DNA from: Psychrobacter sp. Pi2-1
GTDB taxonomy: Bacteria; Pseudomonadota; Gammaproteobacteria; Pseudomonadales; Moraxellaceae
Length of the DNA stretch: 64,000 bases
NCBI RefSeq assembly: GCF_904846645.1
Contig: NZ_CAJHBO010000002.1
Coordinates: 124,001 to 188,000 of the forward strand
Reading direction: 5' to 3'
Numbering within the stretch: the stretch's first letter is position 1; every line of letters begins with the position of its first letter. Below the pieces are notes generated by a model. That model made no database searches. It was not told where the DNA came from and worked only from the letters and a program-made list of their open reading frames with translations. This document shows, piece after piece, positions 1-8,912 of this stretch. Both the position numbers and the translations under genes were made by a program.

Positions 1-420
1 GAGCTTGGCGCAAGCGAAGTACGTCATCGCGATACCATCAATGAAATCGGTAACAAACCTGTCGGCCGTGAGCTATGGGCAAACGCTATCGATACCATCG
101 GTGGCGATTACCTATCTAACTTACTCAAACAAACCAAAGCGGGCGGTGCGGTGACGAGCTGTGGTCTAGCGGGTGGCGCTGAGTTTTCAATGACGGTCAT
201 GCCATTCATCACTAGAGCAGTATCATTATTGGGTATCGATTCGGTCTATATCCCACTGGCTGACAAAGAAGCCATTTGGAATCGTGTCGCAACCGATATG
301 AAACTGCCTAATCTAGAGAGTTATGGTGAAGAGATTACGTTAGAACAAACGCCAGAATACCTAGATCGCTTTATGTCGAGCAAAGTGGTTGGGCGTTATG
401 TGGTGAATGTGAAGGGTTAG
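1..420 (+). CDS. Acrylyl-CoA reductase AcuI/YhdH-type MDR oxidoreductase (3' part only)
   Basis: The reading frame is open from base 1 and ends at a TAG stop, so only the C-terminal 139 residues are present. The visible part is the end of a Rossmann fold (GNKPVGRELW, IDTIGGDYLSNLL, then a glycine-rich AGGAVTSCGLAGG turn) followed by the SKVVGRYVVNV C-terminus typical of the YhdH/AcuI branch of medium-chain dehydrogenases/reductases. Known members reduce acryloyl-CoA or quinone-like substrates with NADPH in the cytoplasm. The substrate here cannot be told from the fragment. A strong hairpin terminator follows directly. The family call is fairly safe; the exact function is inference. Confidence 0.8.
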   Translation, partial: ELGASEVRHRDTINEIGNKPVGRELWANAIDTIGGDYLSNLLKQTKAGGAVTSCGLAGGAEFSMTVMPFITRAVSLLGIDSVYIPLADKEAIWNRVATDMKLPNLESYGEEITLEQTPEYLDRFMSSKVVGRYVVNVKG

Positions 421-448
421 GTTTTGGTTTAAGATCGAATTTTATAAA

Positions 449-489
449 TAGTAGCGGTGTTCTTTACTTTGAAGAGCACCGCTATTTTT
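449..489 (+). terminator. Rho-independent terminator of the AcuI/YhdH-type gene
   Basis: AGCGGTG (453-459) pairs with CACCGCT (477-483), and the inner TCTT/AAGA pairs extend the stem. A run of T follows. It lies 30 bases after the stop and isolates the next gene from read-through. Confidence 0.8.
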
Positions 490-618
490 GGTATATAGAC
501 AACGGAAAATTCATTCATGTTGAAACTTAGGATAAAAAGTAGAAAAACACGAATTGACTTTAGCGAACTTAAGTTTACTATAGTATCTTCATAGAATATT
601 AGTAATAAGGAAGTTAAA

Positions 619-1467
619 TTGTTTGAGATAGGAGAAATTTATAATAGGCGTGCTGATATACACGGTAGATATAAGGGCCAACAATATGGTGGTATAGCTA
701 CTCCTGCCGATCATCCATATATATTTATATTTACAGGTGATTCTGGTAGCGAATATGGATATATTGACGATTTCGATCCTAATGGTACCTTTAAGTACAC
801 AGGTGAAGGACAAGAGGGTGACATGAAAATGTCTAAAGGTAATTTAGCTATTCGCGATCATCAAAAAAACAATAAAGAAATCCTACTCTTTGAATCTACA
901 TCACGAGGTTATGTACGGCTTTTAGGAACATGCAATTATGTTTTTCATCATATTGAAGAGCGGCCAGATAGAAATGGTAATCTTCGTGAGGCTATCGTTT
1001 TCCATCTAGATATAGTTAACAATCGAAATATTGATGCAGCTCACACTCTAACTTCCAAAATAGTTGAATCACCTAAAGCGATGTACATTACTAAGCCTAG
1101 CAAAGGCCAGTCATTACAAAAATTAAGAGAGATTGCTTTAAGTTCAACGCCAACCCAAGGAAGTACACAAGAAAAAATTCGGTCTATCCAAAACCGTAGT
1201 AGAGCAATTAAACTTTATGCTAAGAAAAGAGCTAATGGCATATGCGAAGGGTGTAACGAGTTAGCTCCATTTGAAACTAAATCTGGACCTTACCTTGAAG
1301 TCCATCACTTAACTAGGTTGGCAGACGGTGGGGCAGACTTACCTCAAAACGTTATCGCGTTGTGTCCTACCTGTCATCGAAAAGCTCACTACTCTCTAGA
1401 TCATTTGGAGTTTAACAGTAAATTAATGGATGCAGTTATTGCTACCGAAGCTCGTCTAAACCAATAA
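619..1467 (+). CDS. HNH endonuclease with N-terminal SRA-like domain, probable type IV (modification-dependent) restriction enzyme
   Basis: The protein has 282 residues and starts at TTG, with AGGAAG (608-613) at good spacing. Residues 1-115 resemble the SRA-like reader domain of ScoMcrA-type enzymes (Tyr-Thr-Gly-Glu-Gly near 60-64, then KGNLAIRDH at 73-81 and an LLFES strand). This domain class binds modified cytosine or phosphorothioate DNA. Residues 205-260 form an HNH nuclease with a zinc knuckle: C209/C212 and C249/C252, the His pair 229-230, N244, H253 and H257. It would therefore cut modified foreign DNA in the cytoplasm. A TTGACT/TATAGT pair (554-584, 19-base spacer) may be its promoter. 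The gene is more AT-rich than its neighbours, stands alone between terminators and has no methylase partner, which suggests horizontal gain. The reader specificity is unknown. Confidence 0.8.
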   Translation: MFEIGEIYNRRADIHGRYKGQQYGGIATPADHPYIFIFTGDSGSEYGYIDDFDPNGTFKYTGEGQEGDMKMSKGNLAIRDHQKNNKEILLFESTSRGYVRLLGTCNYVFHHIEERPDRNGNLREAIVFHLDIVNNRNIDAAHTLTSKIVESPKAMYITKPSKGQSLQKLREIALSSTPTQGSTQEKIRSIQNRSRAIKLYAKKRANGICEGCNELAPFETKSGPYLEVHHLTRLADGGADLPQNVIALCPTCHRKAHYSLDHLEFNSKLMDAVIATEARLNQ

Positions 1468-1482
1468 GATACTGGTAACGAC

Positions 1483-1518
1483 CAAAAAAAAGCACCCAAC
1501 TAAGTTGAGTGCTTCTTT
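1483..1518. terminator. Bidirectional terminator between the HNH gene and guaA
   Basis: AAGCACCCAAC pairs with GTTGAGTGCTT across a three-base loop. Eight A precede the stem, so the leftward transcript of guaA ends in a long U run. The rightward transcript has a weaker T tract. It serves the convergent HNH and guaA genes. Confidence 0.8.
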
Positions 1519-1569
1519 ATTACTATCTTGAGCTAATCAGATTTTTAGTTTGATAGCTCTTATTAAAAA

Positions 1570-3180
1570 CTATTCCCACTCAATCGTTGCAGGTGGCTTG
1601 CTCGAAACATCATAAGTCACGCGTGATACTTCAGCGATTTCATTCATAATGCGGTTCGATACCGTTTCGATCAAATCATACGGCAGATGCGCAAAGCGAG
1701 CCGTCATAAAGTCTACAGTCTCAACCGCACGTAGCGCGATGACCCACGCATAGCGGCGGCCATCGCCGACCACGCCGACAGATTTGATTGGTTGGAATAC
1801 CGCAAATGCTTGTGCCGTCTTGTCATACCAGCCTGAGCGCTCAAGCTCTTGCATAAAGATTGCATCTGCCAAACGCAGGATATCAGCATATTCTTTTTTG
1901 ACTTCACCAAGGATACGCACGCCCAGACCTGGACCTGGGAACGGATGACGATAGATCATTTTGGCTGGCAACCCTAGCGTAATACCAAGCTTGCGTACTT
2001 CATCTTTGAACAAATCACGTAACGGCTCAATCAGTTTAAATGCCAAGTCATCTGGCAAACCGCCTACGTTATGGTGGCTCTTAATCACGTGTGCTTTGCC
2101 TTGATGCGACTTGGCAGACTCGATCACGTCTGGATAAATCGTACCCTGTGCCAAAAACTCAACGACTTTACCATCGCTCTGCTCACTCACTTGACGCGCG
2201 CTATCAGCGAATACGTCGATGAAGGTTTTGCCGATGATTTTACGTTTTTTCTCTGGATCAGACTCGCCTGCTAGCGCATCCAAGAACAAATCCTCGGCAT
2301 CAACACGGATGACTTTTACGCCCATGTTTTCTGCAAAGATTTGCATGACTTGGTCGCCTTCATGCAAACGCAATAGACCGTTATCAACGAACACACAAGT
2401 CAGCTGATCGCCGATTGCTTTGTGCAATAGCGCGGCAACGACTGAACTATCAACACCGCCCGATAGACCTAGCAATACTTGCTTGTCACCGATTTGCTCT
2501 TTTAACTGTGCGATACGCATATCAGCGATGTTGTCTGGCGTCCACTCACCAGCACACTCGCAGATTTGATGCACGAAACGACCAAGCAGCGCTTGACCTT
2601 GTAACGTATGCGTGACTTCTGGGTGGAACTGTAGGCCGTAGTATTGCTTGTCATCATTGGCCATAATCGCGATTGGACAGCTTGGCGTACTAGCGATGAT
2701 GTCAAAGCCTTCAGGTACTTCGATGACCTTGTCACCATGACTCATCCAAACGTTTAGCTTGGCAGCCGCGCCGTCAGTCTTGCTGTCTTCGATACCTTCA
2801 GTCAGCTGTGAGTGACCATTTACTTCGATAGTCGCCGCACCAAACTCATGAATATCACTGGCATGAACTTGCCCGCCGAAACGATCTGCCATTGCTTGCA
2901 TACCGTAGCAGATACCTAGTACTGGCACGCCTAGATCAAATACCGCATCGTTGATACGTGGGCTGTTTTCTGCGTGGACGCTCTCAGGGCCACCTGACAA
3001 AATGACGCCTTTTGCGCCAAAATCGATGATGCGCTGAGTGTCGATATCATAAGGGAACATCTCACAAAACACCCCAGAATCGCGTACACGGCGAGCGATT
3101 AACTGGCTATATTGCGAGCCAAAATCGAGGATTAAGATGCGATCTTCTTTGATTGCAGGAGTGGCAGCAGCAGTGGTCAT
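1570..3180 (-). CDS. guaA: GMP synthase (glutamine-hydrolysing)
   Basis: The protein has 536 residues, close to the usual 525. It converts XMP, ATP and glutamine to GMP in purine synthesis. The N-terminal class I glutamine amidotransferase domain shows [15 protein letters not shown], the nucleophile Cys in GICYGMQ and the His/Glu pair in QFHPEVTH. The ATP-pyrophosphatase domain carries the P-loop-like [10 protein letters not shown]. The C-terminal dimerisation domain ends in the conserved KPPATIEWE. The extra N-terminal residues ([12 protein letters not shown]) are poorly conserved. It stands alone, facing the HNH gene; guaB is not next to it. No purine-type riboswitch is obvious upstream. 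Confidence 0.97.
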   Translation of the reverse strand: MTTAAATPAIKEDRILILDFGSQYSQLIARRVRDSGVFCEMFPYDIDTQRIIDFGAKGVILSGGPESVHAENSPRINDAVFDLGVPVLGICYGMQAMADRFGGQVHASDIHEFGAATIEVNGHSQLTEGIEDSKTDGAAAKLNVWMSHGDKVIEVPEGFDIIASTPSCPIAIMANDDKQYYGLQFHPEVTHTLQGQALLGRFVHQICECAGEWTPDNIADMRIAQLKEQIGDKQVLLGLSGGVDSSVVAALLHKAIGDQLTCVFVDNGLLRLHEGDQVMQIFAENMGVKVIRVDAEDLFLDALAGESDPEKKRKIIGKTFIDVFADSARQVSEQSDGKVVEFLAQGTIYPDVIESAKSHQGKAHVIKSHHNVGGLPDDLAFKLIEPLRDLFKDEVRKLGITLGLPAKMIYRHPFPGPGLGVRILGEVKKEYADILRLADAIFMQELERSGWYDKTAQAFAVFQPIKSVGVVGDGRRYAWVIALRAVETVDFMTARFAHLPYDLIETVSNRIMNEIAEVSRVTYDVSSKPPATIEWE

Positions 3181-3874
3181 AAATCGATATCCATCAATAG
3201 ATAAATTGGTGCCCTATTTTAACAAGTTTACGCACTATAAGGGTTACTTCCTCCGCAAAATTTCGTTATTCAATAGATTTTTTATCAGAAACTGCTGAAT
3301 CAAGCTTATGAATACTCTTAACTAGCCTGATAGGCGCTCATTTTTTACTAGCAACTTTCTACTAATTAAGTAAACAATCTATAAAATTTGCACTAGTCTT
3401 CAATTTCAATCGCTTAATTATAGTACAACTTTATCTAGGATAGTTATTAGTGAACAATCATCTAAAAATACTGCAGCTATAAGGCTTTACAGAATCACTT
3501 TAATTGTTCTAGTTCATGATATAACTACTTGAATTAACACTTACTCTTCAAGGTTCGTGAAGGACATCTGTTTAATACCATATCATATTGAAACAATAGA
3601 AAAATATTAATCGATTTTTATTACGGAGCAGTGTACATTATTAATTAGTTCTTACTAATGAAGATACAAAATACGCATTTAGATACAAAGTCGCATTGTT
3701 TTGACGATAGTTAAAAGTGACTTTACCAACTACTATTTGACAAAATTTTGTACGGTCAATTGTTAAGTTATCTGGCAGTAAAGTTATTTTAGACGGACGG
3801 ATAGTGCAAACACCCCTTTTAATACTCGCTTAACCAACCTAGAGCCTTTAGGGCCTTAAAAAAGGATAAAAATT
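3181..3874. other. 694-base intergenic region between divergent guaA and the YadA-like gene
   Basis: The region is AT-rich and has no credible open frame, tRNA or strong hairpin. It should hold the guaA promoter at its left end and the adhesin promoter at its right. A good -35 hexamer TTGACA lies at 3737-3742, but no convincing -10 was found at 16-18 bases. The length is generous for two promoters, so regulatory sites or a small RNA are possible but not demonstrated. Confidence 0.5.
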
Positions 3875-6172
3875 ATGGAAATGGAGTTCTCGAAACGCTC
3901 AGCACTTAAGCTTAGCTCACTTGCTTTAGCCATTGTGGCTGCATCTTTAGGCACCTCCACTGTTATGGCAGCTGAATGTCAACTCAATAATGGAACAGGG
4001 GGCGCATCTAGCTTTGGAGTAGATGCTTTAGCTTGTGGTCCAAACACTAGTGCTTTTGCCGACAATGCTACTGCTATTGGTCAAAACACATTTGCATCAG
4101 CAGATAATGCTGTGGCCGTCGGTAATACCGCTTTTGCCTCTGATGAAAACGCTGTCTCTATTGGAGCTAACTCACAAGCTGATGGCGTAGATGCAGTAGC
4201 AGTTGGCGGCGGAGTCTCTGAAGATGGGTCACGTGCTGGTGCTCAGGCTCTAGGCAATTCAACAACAGCCGTTGGCGGCGAGTCATTAGCAAGTGGTCCT
4301 GGTGCTACTGCTATCGGCTGGCAAGCGATTACTGCAGGCAATCGATCAACCGCACTAGGTCATCAGACCTCTGCAATCGGTGTTCAGTCAGTTGCTGTCG
4401 GTGAAGATGCCACGGCTACAGGTAATGGTGCTATCGCCATTGGTGGTAATAATGACGTCAACAATGACGGTGATTTAGACGAAGATGGTGTTGGCTCAAA
4501 TGCCAATGGTAATGACGCTGTGGCAATCGGTGCTGGTGCTAGTGCGCAAGGCAACTCTACTACGGCAGTTGGCGGCGAATCAGTAGCCACTGGTCCAGGC
4601 GCAACCGCTATTGGTTGGCAGTCAGGCGCAAATGCTGAACGTGCGCAAGCTTTCGGTCACTTGGCTCAAGCGAACGGCGAACGCTCTACGGCAGTGGGTG
4701 AGGCAGCAATAGCAGGCGGCAGCAATGATACCGTTGCCGTTGGTAACCAAGCAAATGCTGGTATGAACTCGGCCACCGCAGTCGGCGGTCAAGCAAATGC
4801 CGCAGGTTTAGGTTCTACTTCAGTAGGTTGGCAGTCAGCAGCTACTGGTGAACGTGCGCAAGCATTCGGTCACTTAGCTCAAGCGAACGGCGTACGCTCT
4901 ACCGCCGTAGGTGAAGCTGCGCAAGCACAAGGCGAACGCTCGGTGGCACTAGGTAACGAATCGGTCGCTGGTGGCAGTAACGATACTGTCGCTATTGGTA
5001 ATCTAGCTAATGCAGGTAATAACTCAGCCACTGCAGTCGGTGGTCAAGCCAACGCTACAGGTTTAGGTTCTACTTCAGTAGGTTGGCAGTCAGCAGCTAC
5101 TGGCGAACGTGCGCAAGCATTCGGTCATTTGGCTCAAGCAAACGGTGTGCGTTCTACGGCAGTCGGTGAAGCAGCAATGGCAGGCGGTGGTAATGACACT
5201 GTAGCTATCGGTAACCAAGCAAATGCTGGTATGAACTCAGCCACTGCTGTCGGTGGTCAAGCAAATGCTGCAGGTTTAGGGTCTACTTCAGTAGGTTGGC
5301 AATCAGAAGCAACTGGTGAACGTGCGCAAGCATTTGGTCACTTAGCATCAGCGACTGGTCTACGCTCAACAGCAGTAGGCGAAGCAGCTAGCGCAGAATC
5401 AGATAATGCCGTCGCTATTGGTAATAACTCGGTAGCGTCAGGTTTAGATGGTGTAGCGATCGGTGGGGATAGAAGTGGTGTGCGTCAAACCACGGCTTCT
5501 GGCACCTCTTCAACTGCTGTTGGTGCTCAAGCTCAAGCAACGCAAGCGGGAGCTAGCGCAATAGGTTGGCAATCAACCGCTAGTGCTGAACGTGCGCAAG
5601 CTTTTGGTCATTTAGCTTCTGCAACAGGCGTACGTTCGACCGCTGTTGGTGAAGCCGCAATGGCACAAGGTGCAGGATCTATCGCGCTAGGCAACCAATC
5701 AACTGCTAGTGGTTCAAACGGTATTGCTATCGGTAACGGTGCTTCTGCTGCAAATGATGACCAAATTGTCTTGGGCAGTACAGGCCAATTACAGGCGAGC
5801 ACTGCGTCACAATCTGGGACTACCAGTATCGTGACAGCTGATGCAAACGGTACATTAGGTACCAGTAGTGTAGACTCATTTGCAAGCGCCAGACAGTTCA
5901 ACGATTTGCGTAGTCAGTACAATCGTCAGGAAGATCGTTTGGATGAAGCAGAAGACGGTATTGCCATGGCATTATCGATGGAGACACCAGTTATTCCTTC
6001 AGGTAAGAAATATGCGATGACTATCGGTACGGGCTACTATAACAGTAGTACCGCGATCAGCGCATCGTTTGCTGGACGAGTCAGTGACAGTGTTACCATT
6101 TCAACAGGTGCAGGTTTTGGTACTGATACTGGCAAAGTAGGCGCACGTGGCGGCGTTACTTTCGCTTGGTAA
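3875..6172 (+). CDS. Trimeric autotransporter adhesin with YadA-type head repeats and C-terminal anchor
   Basis: The protein has 765 residues. The start ATG has AAGGA (3862-3866) at 8 bases. A signal peptide occupies residues 1-32, cutting after TSTVMA. Most of the rest is a left-handed beta-roll of about 14-residue YadA head repeats (SxAxAxGxxAxA style). It includes three copies of a longer module (NDTVA...GEAA, 71 to 85 residues). Residues 194-205 (DVNNDGDLDEDG) look like a calcium-binding loop. A short coiled coil (FNDLRSQYNRQEDRLDEAEDG) leads into the YadA anchor beta-barrel, which ends in Phe-Ala-Trp, the outer-membrane C-terminal signature. Family members trimerise and bind host or environmental surfaces. 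The stalk is unusually short compared with YadA. A terminator follows and the gene is monocistronic. The target ligand is unknown. Confidence 0.92.
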   Translation: MEMEFSKRSALKLSSLALAIVAASLGTSTVMAAECQLNNGTGGASSFGVDALACGPNTSAFADNATAIGQNTFASADNAVAVGNTAFASDENAVSIGANSQADGVDAVAVGGGVSEDGSRAGAQALGNSTTAVGGESLASGPGATAIGWQAITAGNRSTALGHQTSAIGVQSVAVGEDATATGNGAIAIGGNNDVNNDGDLDEDGVGSNANGNDAVAIGAGASAQGNSTTAVGGESVATGPGATAIGWQSGANAERAQAFGHLAQANGERSTAVGEAAIAGGSNDTVAVGNQANAGMNSATAVGGQANAAGLGSTSVGWQSAATGERAQAFGHLAQANGVRSTAVGEAAQAQGERSVALGNESVAGGSNDTVAIGNLANAGNNSATAVGGQANATGLGSTSVGWQSAATGERAQAFGHLAQANGVRSTAVGEAAMAGGGNDTVAIGNQANAGMNSATAVGGQANAAGLGSTSVGWQSEATGERAQAFGHLASATGLRSTAVGEAASAESDNAVAIGNNSVASGLDGVAIGGDRSGVRQTTASGTSSTAVGAQAQATQAGASAIGWQSTASAERAQAFGHLASATGVRSTAVGEAAMAQGAGSIALGNQSTASGSNGIAIGNGASAANDDQIVLGSTGQLQASTASQSGTTSIVTADANGTLGTSSVDSFASARQFNDLRSQYNRQEDRLDEAEDGIAMALSMETPVIPSGKKYAMTIGTGYYNSSTAISASFAGRVSDSVTISTGAGFGTDTGKVGARGGVTFAW
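4724..5404 (+). repeat. Three tandem YadA-head supermodules
   Basis: Units begin at 4724, 4979 and 5192, each at an Asn-Asp-Thr-Val codon run. The second-to-third spacing is 213 bases (71 residues). The first unit is 255 bases because it holds one additional 14-residue head repeat. The units are near-identical in DNA, so copy-number change by slippage or recombination is likely. Closely related units occur in the gene at 7901. Confidence 0.85.
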
Positions 6173-6244
6173 GTAACTTATAAGTACTTGCTTAAACCGT
6201 TGGTTTATACAGACAAAGTAAAGACCATTAAAACAAGCCAAATA

Positions 6245-6270
6245 AAAACCCCGCAATTGCGGGGTTTTTA
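6245..6270 (+). terminator. Terminator of the YadA-like adhesin gene
   Basis: AACCCCGCAATTGCGGGGTT forms a perfect palindromic stem followed by a T run, 73 bases after the stop. The flanking A run would let it also stop leftward transcription. Confidence 0.9.
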
Positions 6271-6373
6271 TTTGCTCAGATATAGTCAGGCCTATAAGTA
6301 GAAAACTAATCTAACTTTCAAACTAGTGCATAAGTGCAAATATCTAACTCACATTTTATATCTGTTTGATGCT

Positions 6374-7534
6374 CTATTTGAGGCTATCTCCAAAGGCTAT
6401 ACGCATACGATTCAACCCTTCTATCAATATTGCTTTAGGACAGGCCACATTTAGGCGCATCTTTAAATGTCCTTCCTCACCATATTTAATACCAGCGTTT
6501 AGCTCAACTTTGGCAGCTCTAAGCGCATCATACAGCGCCTGATCGTCTTGGCTATATGCTGAGCAATCTAGCCAAATTAGGTACGATGCTTCTGGGCGCA
6601 TGATTTTAATATCAGGCAAATGCTCATTTAAAAATTGCACGGTCAATTCAATATTGGCCTCGATATAACTTAGCGCCTGCTCTAGCCACTCACCGCCGTG
6701 CTCATAAGCACTACGCATGGCTGTATACGCAAATAGGTTCAGCTCGTACTCATCATTTAATTGCTGCTGCTGACTGATTTTTTTGATTAGCGCTTTATCT
6801 TTAGCAAATATCATCGAGCCTTTGATACCTGCGATGTTGAAGGTTTTGGTCATCGAAGTCAGGCTGACGACATTGTGCTCATAGCCTTCTGCCAGCGTCA
6901 GAAATGGCGTAAACGTATGACCAGTCAGGGTTAAATCTTGATGAATTTCATCACTCACAATTGCCACATTATGCTTTCTGCAAATCGCAAGTAGCGCTTC
7001 CAGCTCGTCCTTCGTCCATACGCGCCCGCCAGGATTATGCGGATTGCACAGTAGATAAAGCTTAACCTCATGCTCGATGATTTTAGCTTCGATATCAACC
7101 AAGTTCAGATGATATTTACCTTCGACTTCCTTCAGTGTAGAAAGTACAAGCTTGCGACCATTTTGCTCAACCTTGCTCATAAAGGGTGTATAGATAGGAT
7201 CGTTGACCAATACTGCTTCGCCTACCTTGGTAAAGACATTCATCATCAGCGCTAGGCTTGGCACGACACCAGGGGAAAACAAGATATTTTGCTTCTCTAA
7301 CTGCAAGTCATAACGACTGCCATGCCAGTTAATAATTGAGTCATATAAAGCGTCAGTAGGTTTGGTATAACCCAAGATGCCATGCTGCATGACTTGTTCA
7401 ACCGTGCTTAGTATCGGTGCGGCAGCCTTAAAATCCATATCTGCTACCCATAGCGCAATCGTGCCATCGCTATAGTGCCACTTGAGTGAGCCGGTATCGC
7501 GTCTGTCGATTATTTCATCAAAGTTATATTGCAT
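6374..7534 (-). CDS. MalY/PatB-family PLP-dependent C-S lyase (cystathionine beta-lyase type)
   Basis: The protein has 386 residues, normal for the family. It is an aminotransferase class I/II fold enzyme of the MalY/PatB branch. The hallmark ALWVADMDF lies at residues 27-35, the cofactor-binding Asn in NPHNPGG at 164-170, Asp-Glu-Ile-His at 195-198, and the Schiff-base Lys is K230 in SMTKTFN. Family members cleave cystathionine or related cysteine S-conjugates to pyruvate, ammonia and a thiol; some also act as regulators (E. coli MalY). It is the only gene between the two YadA-head genes and runs against them, so a shared function is not implied. The substrate is inferred from family only. 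Confidence 0.88.
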   Translation of the reverse strand: MQYNFDEIIDRRDTGSLKWHYSDGTIALWVADMDFKAAAPILSTVEQVMQHGILGYTKPTDALYDSIINWHGSRYDLQLEKQNILFSPGVVPSLALMMNVFTKVGEAVLVNDPIYTPFMSKVEQNGRKLVLSTLKEVEGKYHLNLVDIEAKIIEHEVKLYLLCNPHNPGGRVWTKDELEALLAICRKHNVAIVSDEIHQDLTLTGHTFTPFLTLAEGYEHNVVSLTSMTKTFNIAGIKGSMIFAKDKALIKKISQQQQLNDEYELNLFAYTAMRSAYEHGGEWLEQALSYIEANIELTVQFLNEHLPDIKIMRPEASYLIWLDCSAYSQDDQALYDALRAAKVELNAGIKYGEEGHLKMRLNVACPKAILIEGLNRMRIAFGDSLK

Positions 7535-7900
7535 TGGTACTCTTCTTATTTGGAATAATAATGGTTTGGAACGTAAAAAATACAGCGCAATATATGCATT
7601 GTATTATCAATATACGCTACGCTATCTGCTGTAGTAGATTAAGGCGCATTCAATTTTTCACAAAGAATTAAAGTGATTTTAGACCCTAAATATCCATTTA
7701 TCGGCTTAAATAACCGTCAAAGATATAAAGTAAACTTTATTTCAATAATGACTAAAAATTAATGCTACATTAAGGTTTCGGACTCTATCTATGATAAAGT
7801 TATTTATGCCAAAGTGCGCTGATGTTGCCATGATTATAATCTATCAACATCTACCCAAACTATCTAATAAGCCATCAAGGCTAACAAAAAGGAATGAAGA
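7535..7900. other. Divergent intergenic region
   Basis: These 366 AT-rich bases separate the leftward C-S lyase gene from the rightward YadA-head gene. Both promoters must lie here. No unambiguous -35/-10 pair, RNA gene or binding site could be picked out. Open frames that cross it are short and lack ribosome sites. Confidence 0.5.
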
Positions 7901-8719
7901 ATGAAAATGGACTTTTTACCGAAATCAGTACTAAAGATTAGTGCCCTTACCTTTGCCATTGCCACAACCGCTTCTTGCACTGCTATGGCAACAGGAACTG
8001 ACCATCAAACTGCAAACGTAACTAGCAGCACTGCTATCACTCTCGGCAATGCTGCCACGACTAGCGGCACCAATGATACCGTTGCCATCGGTAGTCAGGC
8101 CAATGCAGGATTAAACTCAGCTACTGCCATTGGCGGTCAAGCTAACGCTGCTGGTCTAGGCTCAACCTCTATCGGTTGGCAATCAAAAGCCACTGCCGAA
8201 CGTGCGCAAGCTTTTGGTCATCTAGCCAATGCAAGTGGTGTGCGCTCTACCGCTGTCGGTGAAGCAGCTATGGCAGGTGGAAATAACGATACGGTTGCTG
8301 TCGGTAATAAAGCCAATGCAGGTCTAAACTCAGCCACTGCCGTTGGCGGTGAAGCTAATGCCGCTGGTCTAGGCTCAACCTCTATCGGTTGGCAGTCAAA
8401 AGCTACCGCTGAACGCGCACAAGCATTTGGTCATCTAGCCAATGCAAGCGGTATGCGCTCTACCGCTGTCGGTGAAGCGGCTATGGCACAAGGCGCGACT
8501 TCGATCGCAGTCGGTAATAAATCTATGGCAGGCGGCATGAACAGTATCGCTATCGGTAACGAGGCAAAGGCGTCTAAAGACAACCAAGTCGTGTTAGGTA
8601 ACGCTGGACAAGTGCAGTCGAGTACCGCAGCACAATCAGGTACGGTCAGAATCGTCACGATCGATGACAACGGCACTTTGGGTACTATGATGGTTGACTA
8701 CTACCAAAAAGCTAAATAA
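7901..8719 (+). CDS. Secreted YadA-head-repeat protein lacking stalk and membrane anchor
   Basis: The protein has 272 residues. The ATG is preceded by AAGGA (7889-7893). It starts with a signal peptide (cut probably after residue 30, SCTAMA) similar in design to that of the adhesin at 3875. Two 71-residue head modules follow (from 8072 and 8285), then one or two single head repeats and the neck sequence DNGTLGT that is also in the larger paralogue. The protein stops about 13 residues later. No coiled coil or YadA beta-barrel remains, and its own terminator follows, so this is a genuine short gene, not a sequence cut. It could be released, could mix with the full-length trimer, or could be a decayed paralogue. 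Cys26 lies near the cleavage region, but the residue at -3 is Thr, so a lipoprotein is unlikely. Confidence 0.8.
   Translation: MKMDFLPKSVLKISALTFAIATTASCTAMATGTDHQTANVTSSTAITLGNAATTSGTNDTVAIGSQANAGLNSATAIGGQANAAGLGSTSIGWQSKATAERAQAFGHLANASGVRSTAVGEAAMAGGNNDTVAVGNKANAGLNSATAVGGEANAAGLGSTSIGWQSKATAERAQAFGHLANASGMRSTAVGEAAMAQGATSIAVGNKSMAGGMNSIAIGNEAKASKDNQVVLGNAGQVQSSTAAQSGTVRIVTIDDNGTLGTMMVDYYQKAK
8072..8497 (+). repeat. Two tandem 213-base YadA-head modules
   Basis: Units at 8072-8284 and 8285-8497 encode NDTVA...GEAA blocks of 71 residues with very similar DNA. They are related to the three modules at 4724-5404 on the same strand, about 3 kb upstream. Confidence 0.85.
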
Positions 8720-8775
8720 TTATAGTTGAGCGGTTAAAACTGACACTAGTATAGTTAGTCATACTAGATAAAACA

Positions 8776-8804
8776 AAAAACCTCGCGATTGCGAGGTTTT
8801 TTTG
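8776..8804 (+). terminator. Terminator of the anchorless YadA-head gene
   Basis: AACCTCGCGATTGCGAGGTT is a strong stem flanked by A and T runs, 57 bases after the stop. It may also end the convergent crotonase transcript. Confidence 0.9.
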
Positions 8805-8912
8805 GGTGGTATGTTCGACTAAATAGGACTTTTACGGAGGTTTAAAAGATAACTCCACATATCGAACTTTTATCTTTTGCGTATGAGAAATCATTCTTAA
8901 ACTTTATTAATA

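Noticed and set aside
4000..5750. Regular repeats suggestive of a CRISPR array or satellite
   Set aside because: Spacing follows codons of 14- and 71-residue YadA head repeats in one long open frame with a signal peptide and anchor; there are no unique spacers.
4384..5901. Leftward open frames within the YadA gene
   Set aside because: They are antisense shadows produced by the repetitive Gly/Ala codons; no ribosome sites and compositionally odd proteins.
7978..7986. Lipobox at the signal peptide of the anchorless YadA-head protein
   Set aside because: Thr rather than Leu/Val/Ile occupies position -3 before Cys26, so lipidation is unlikely.
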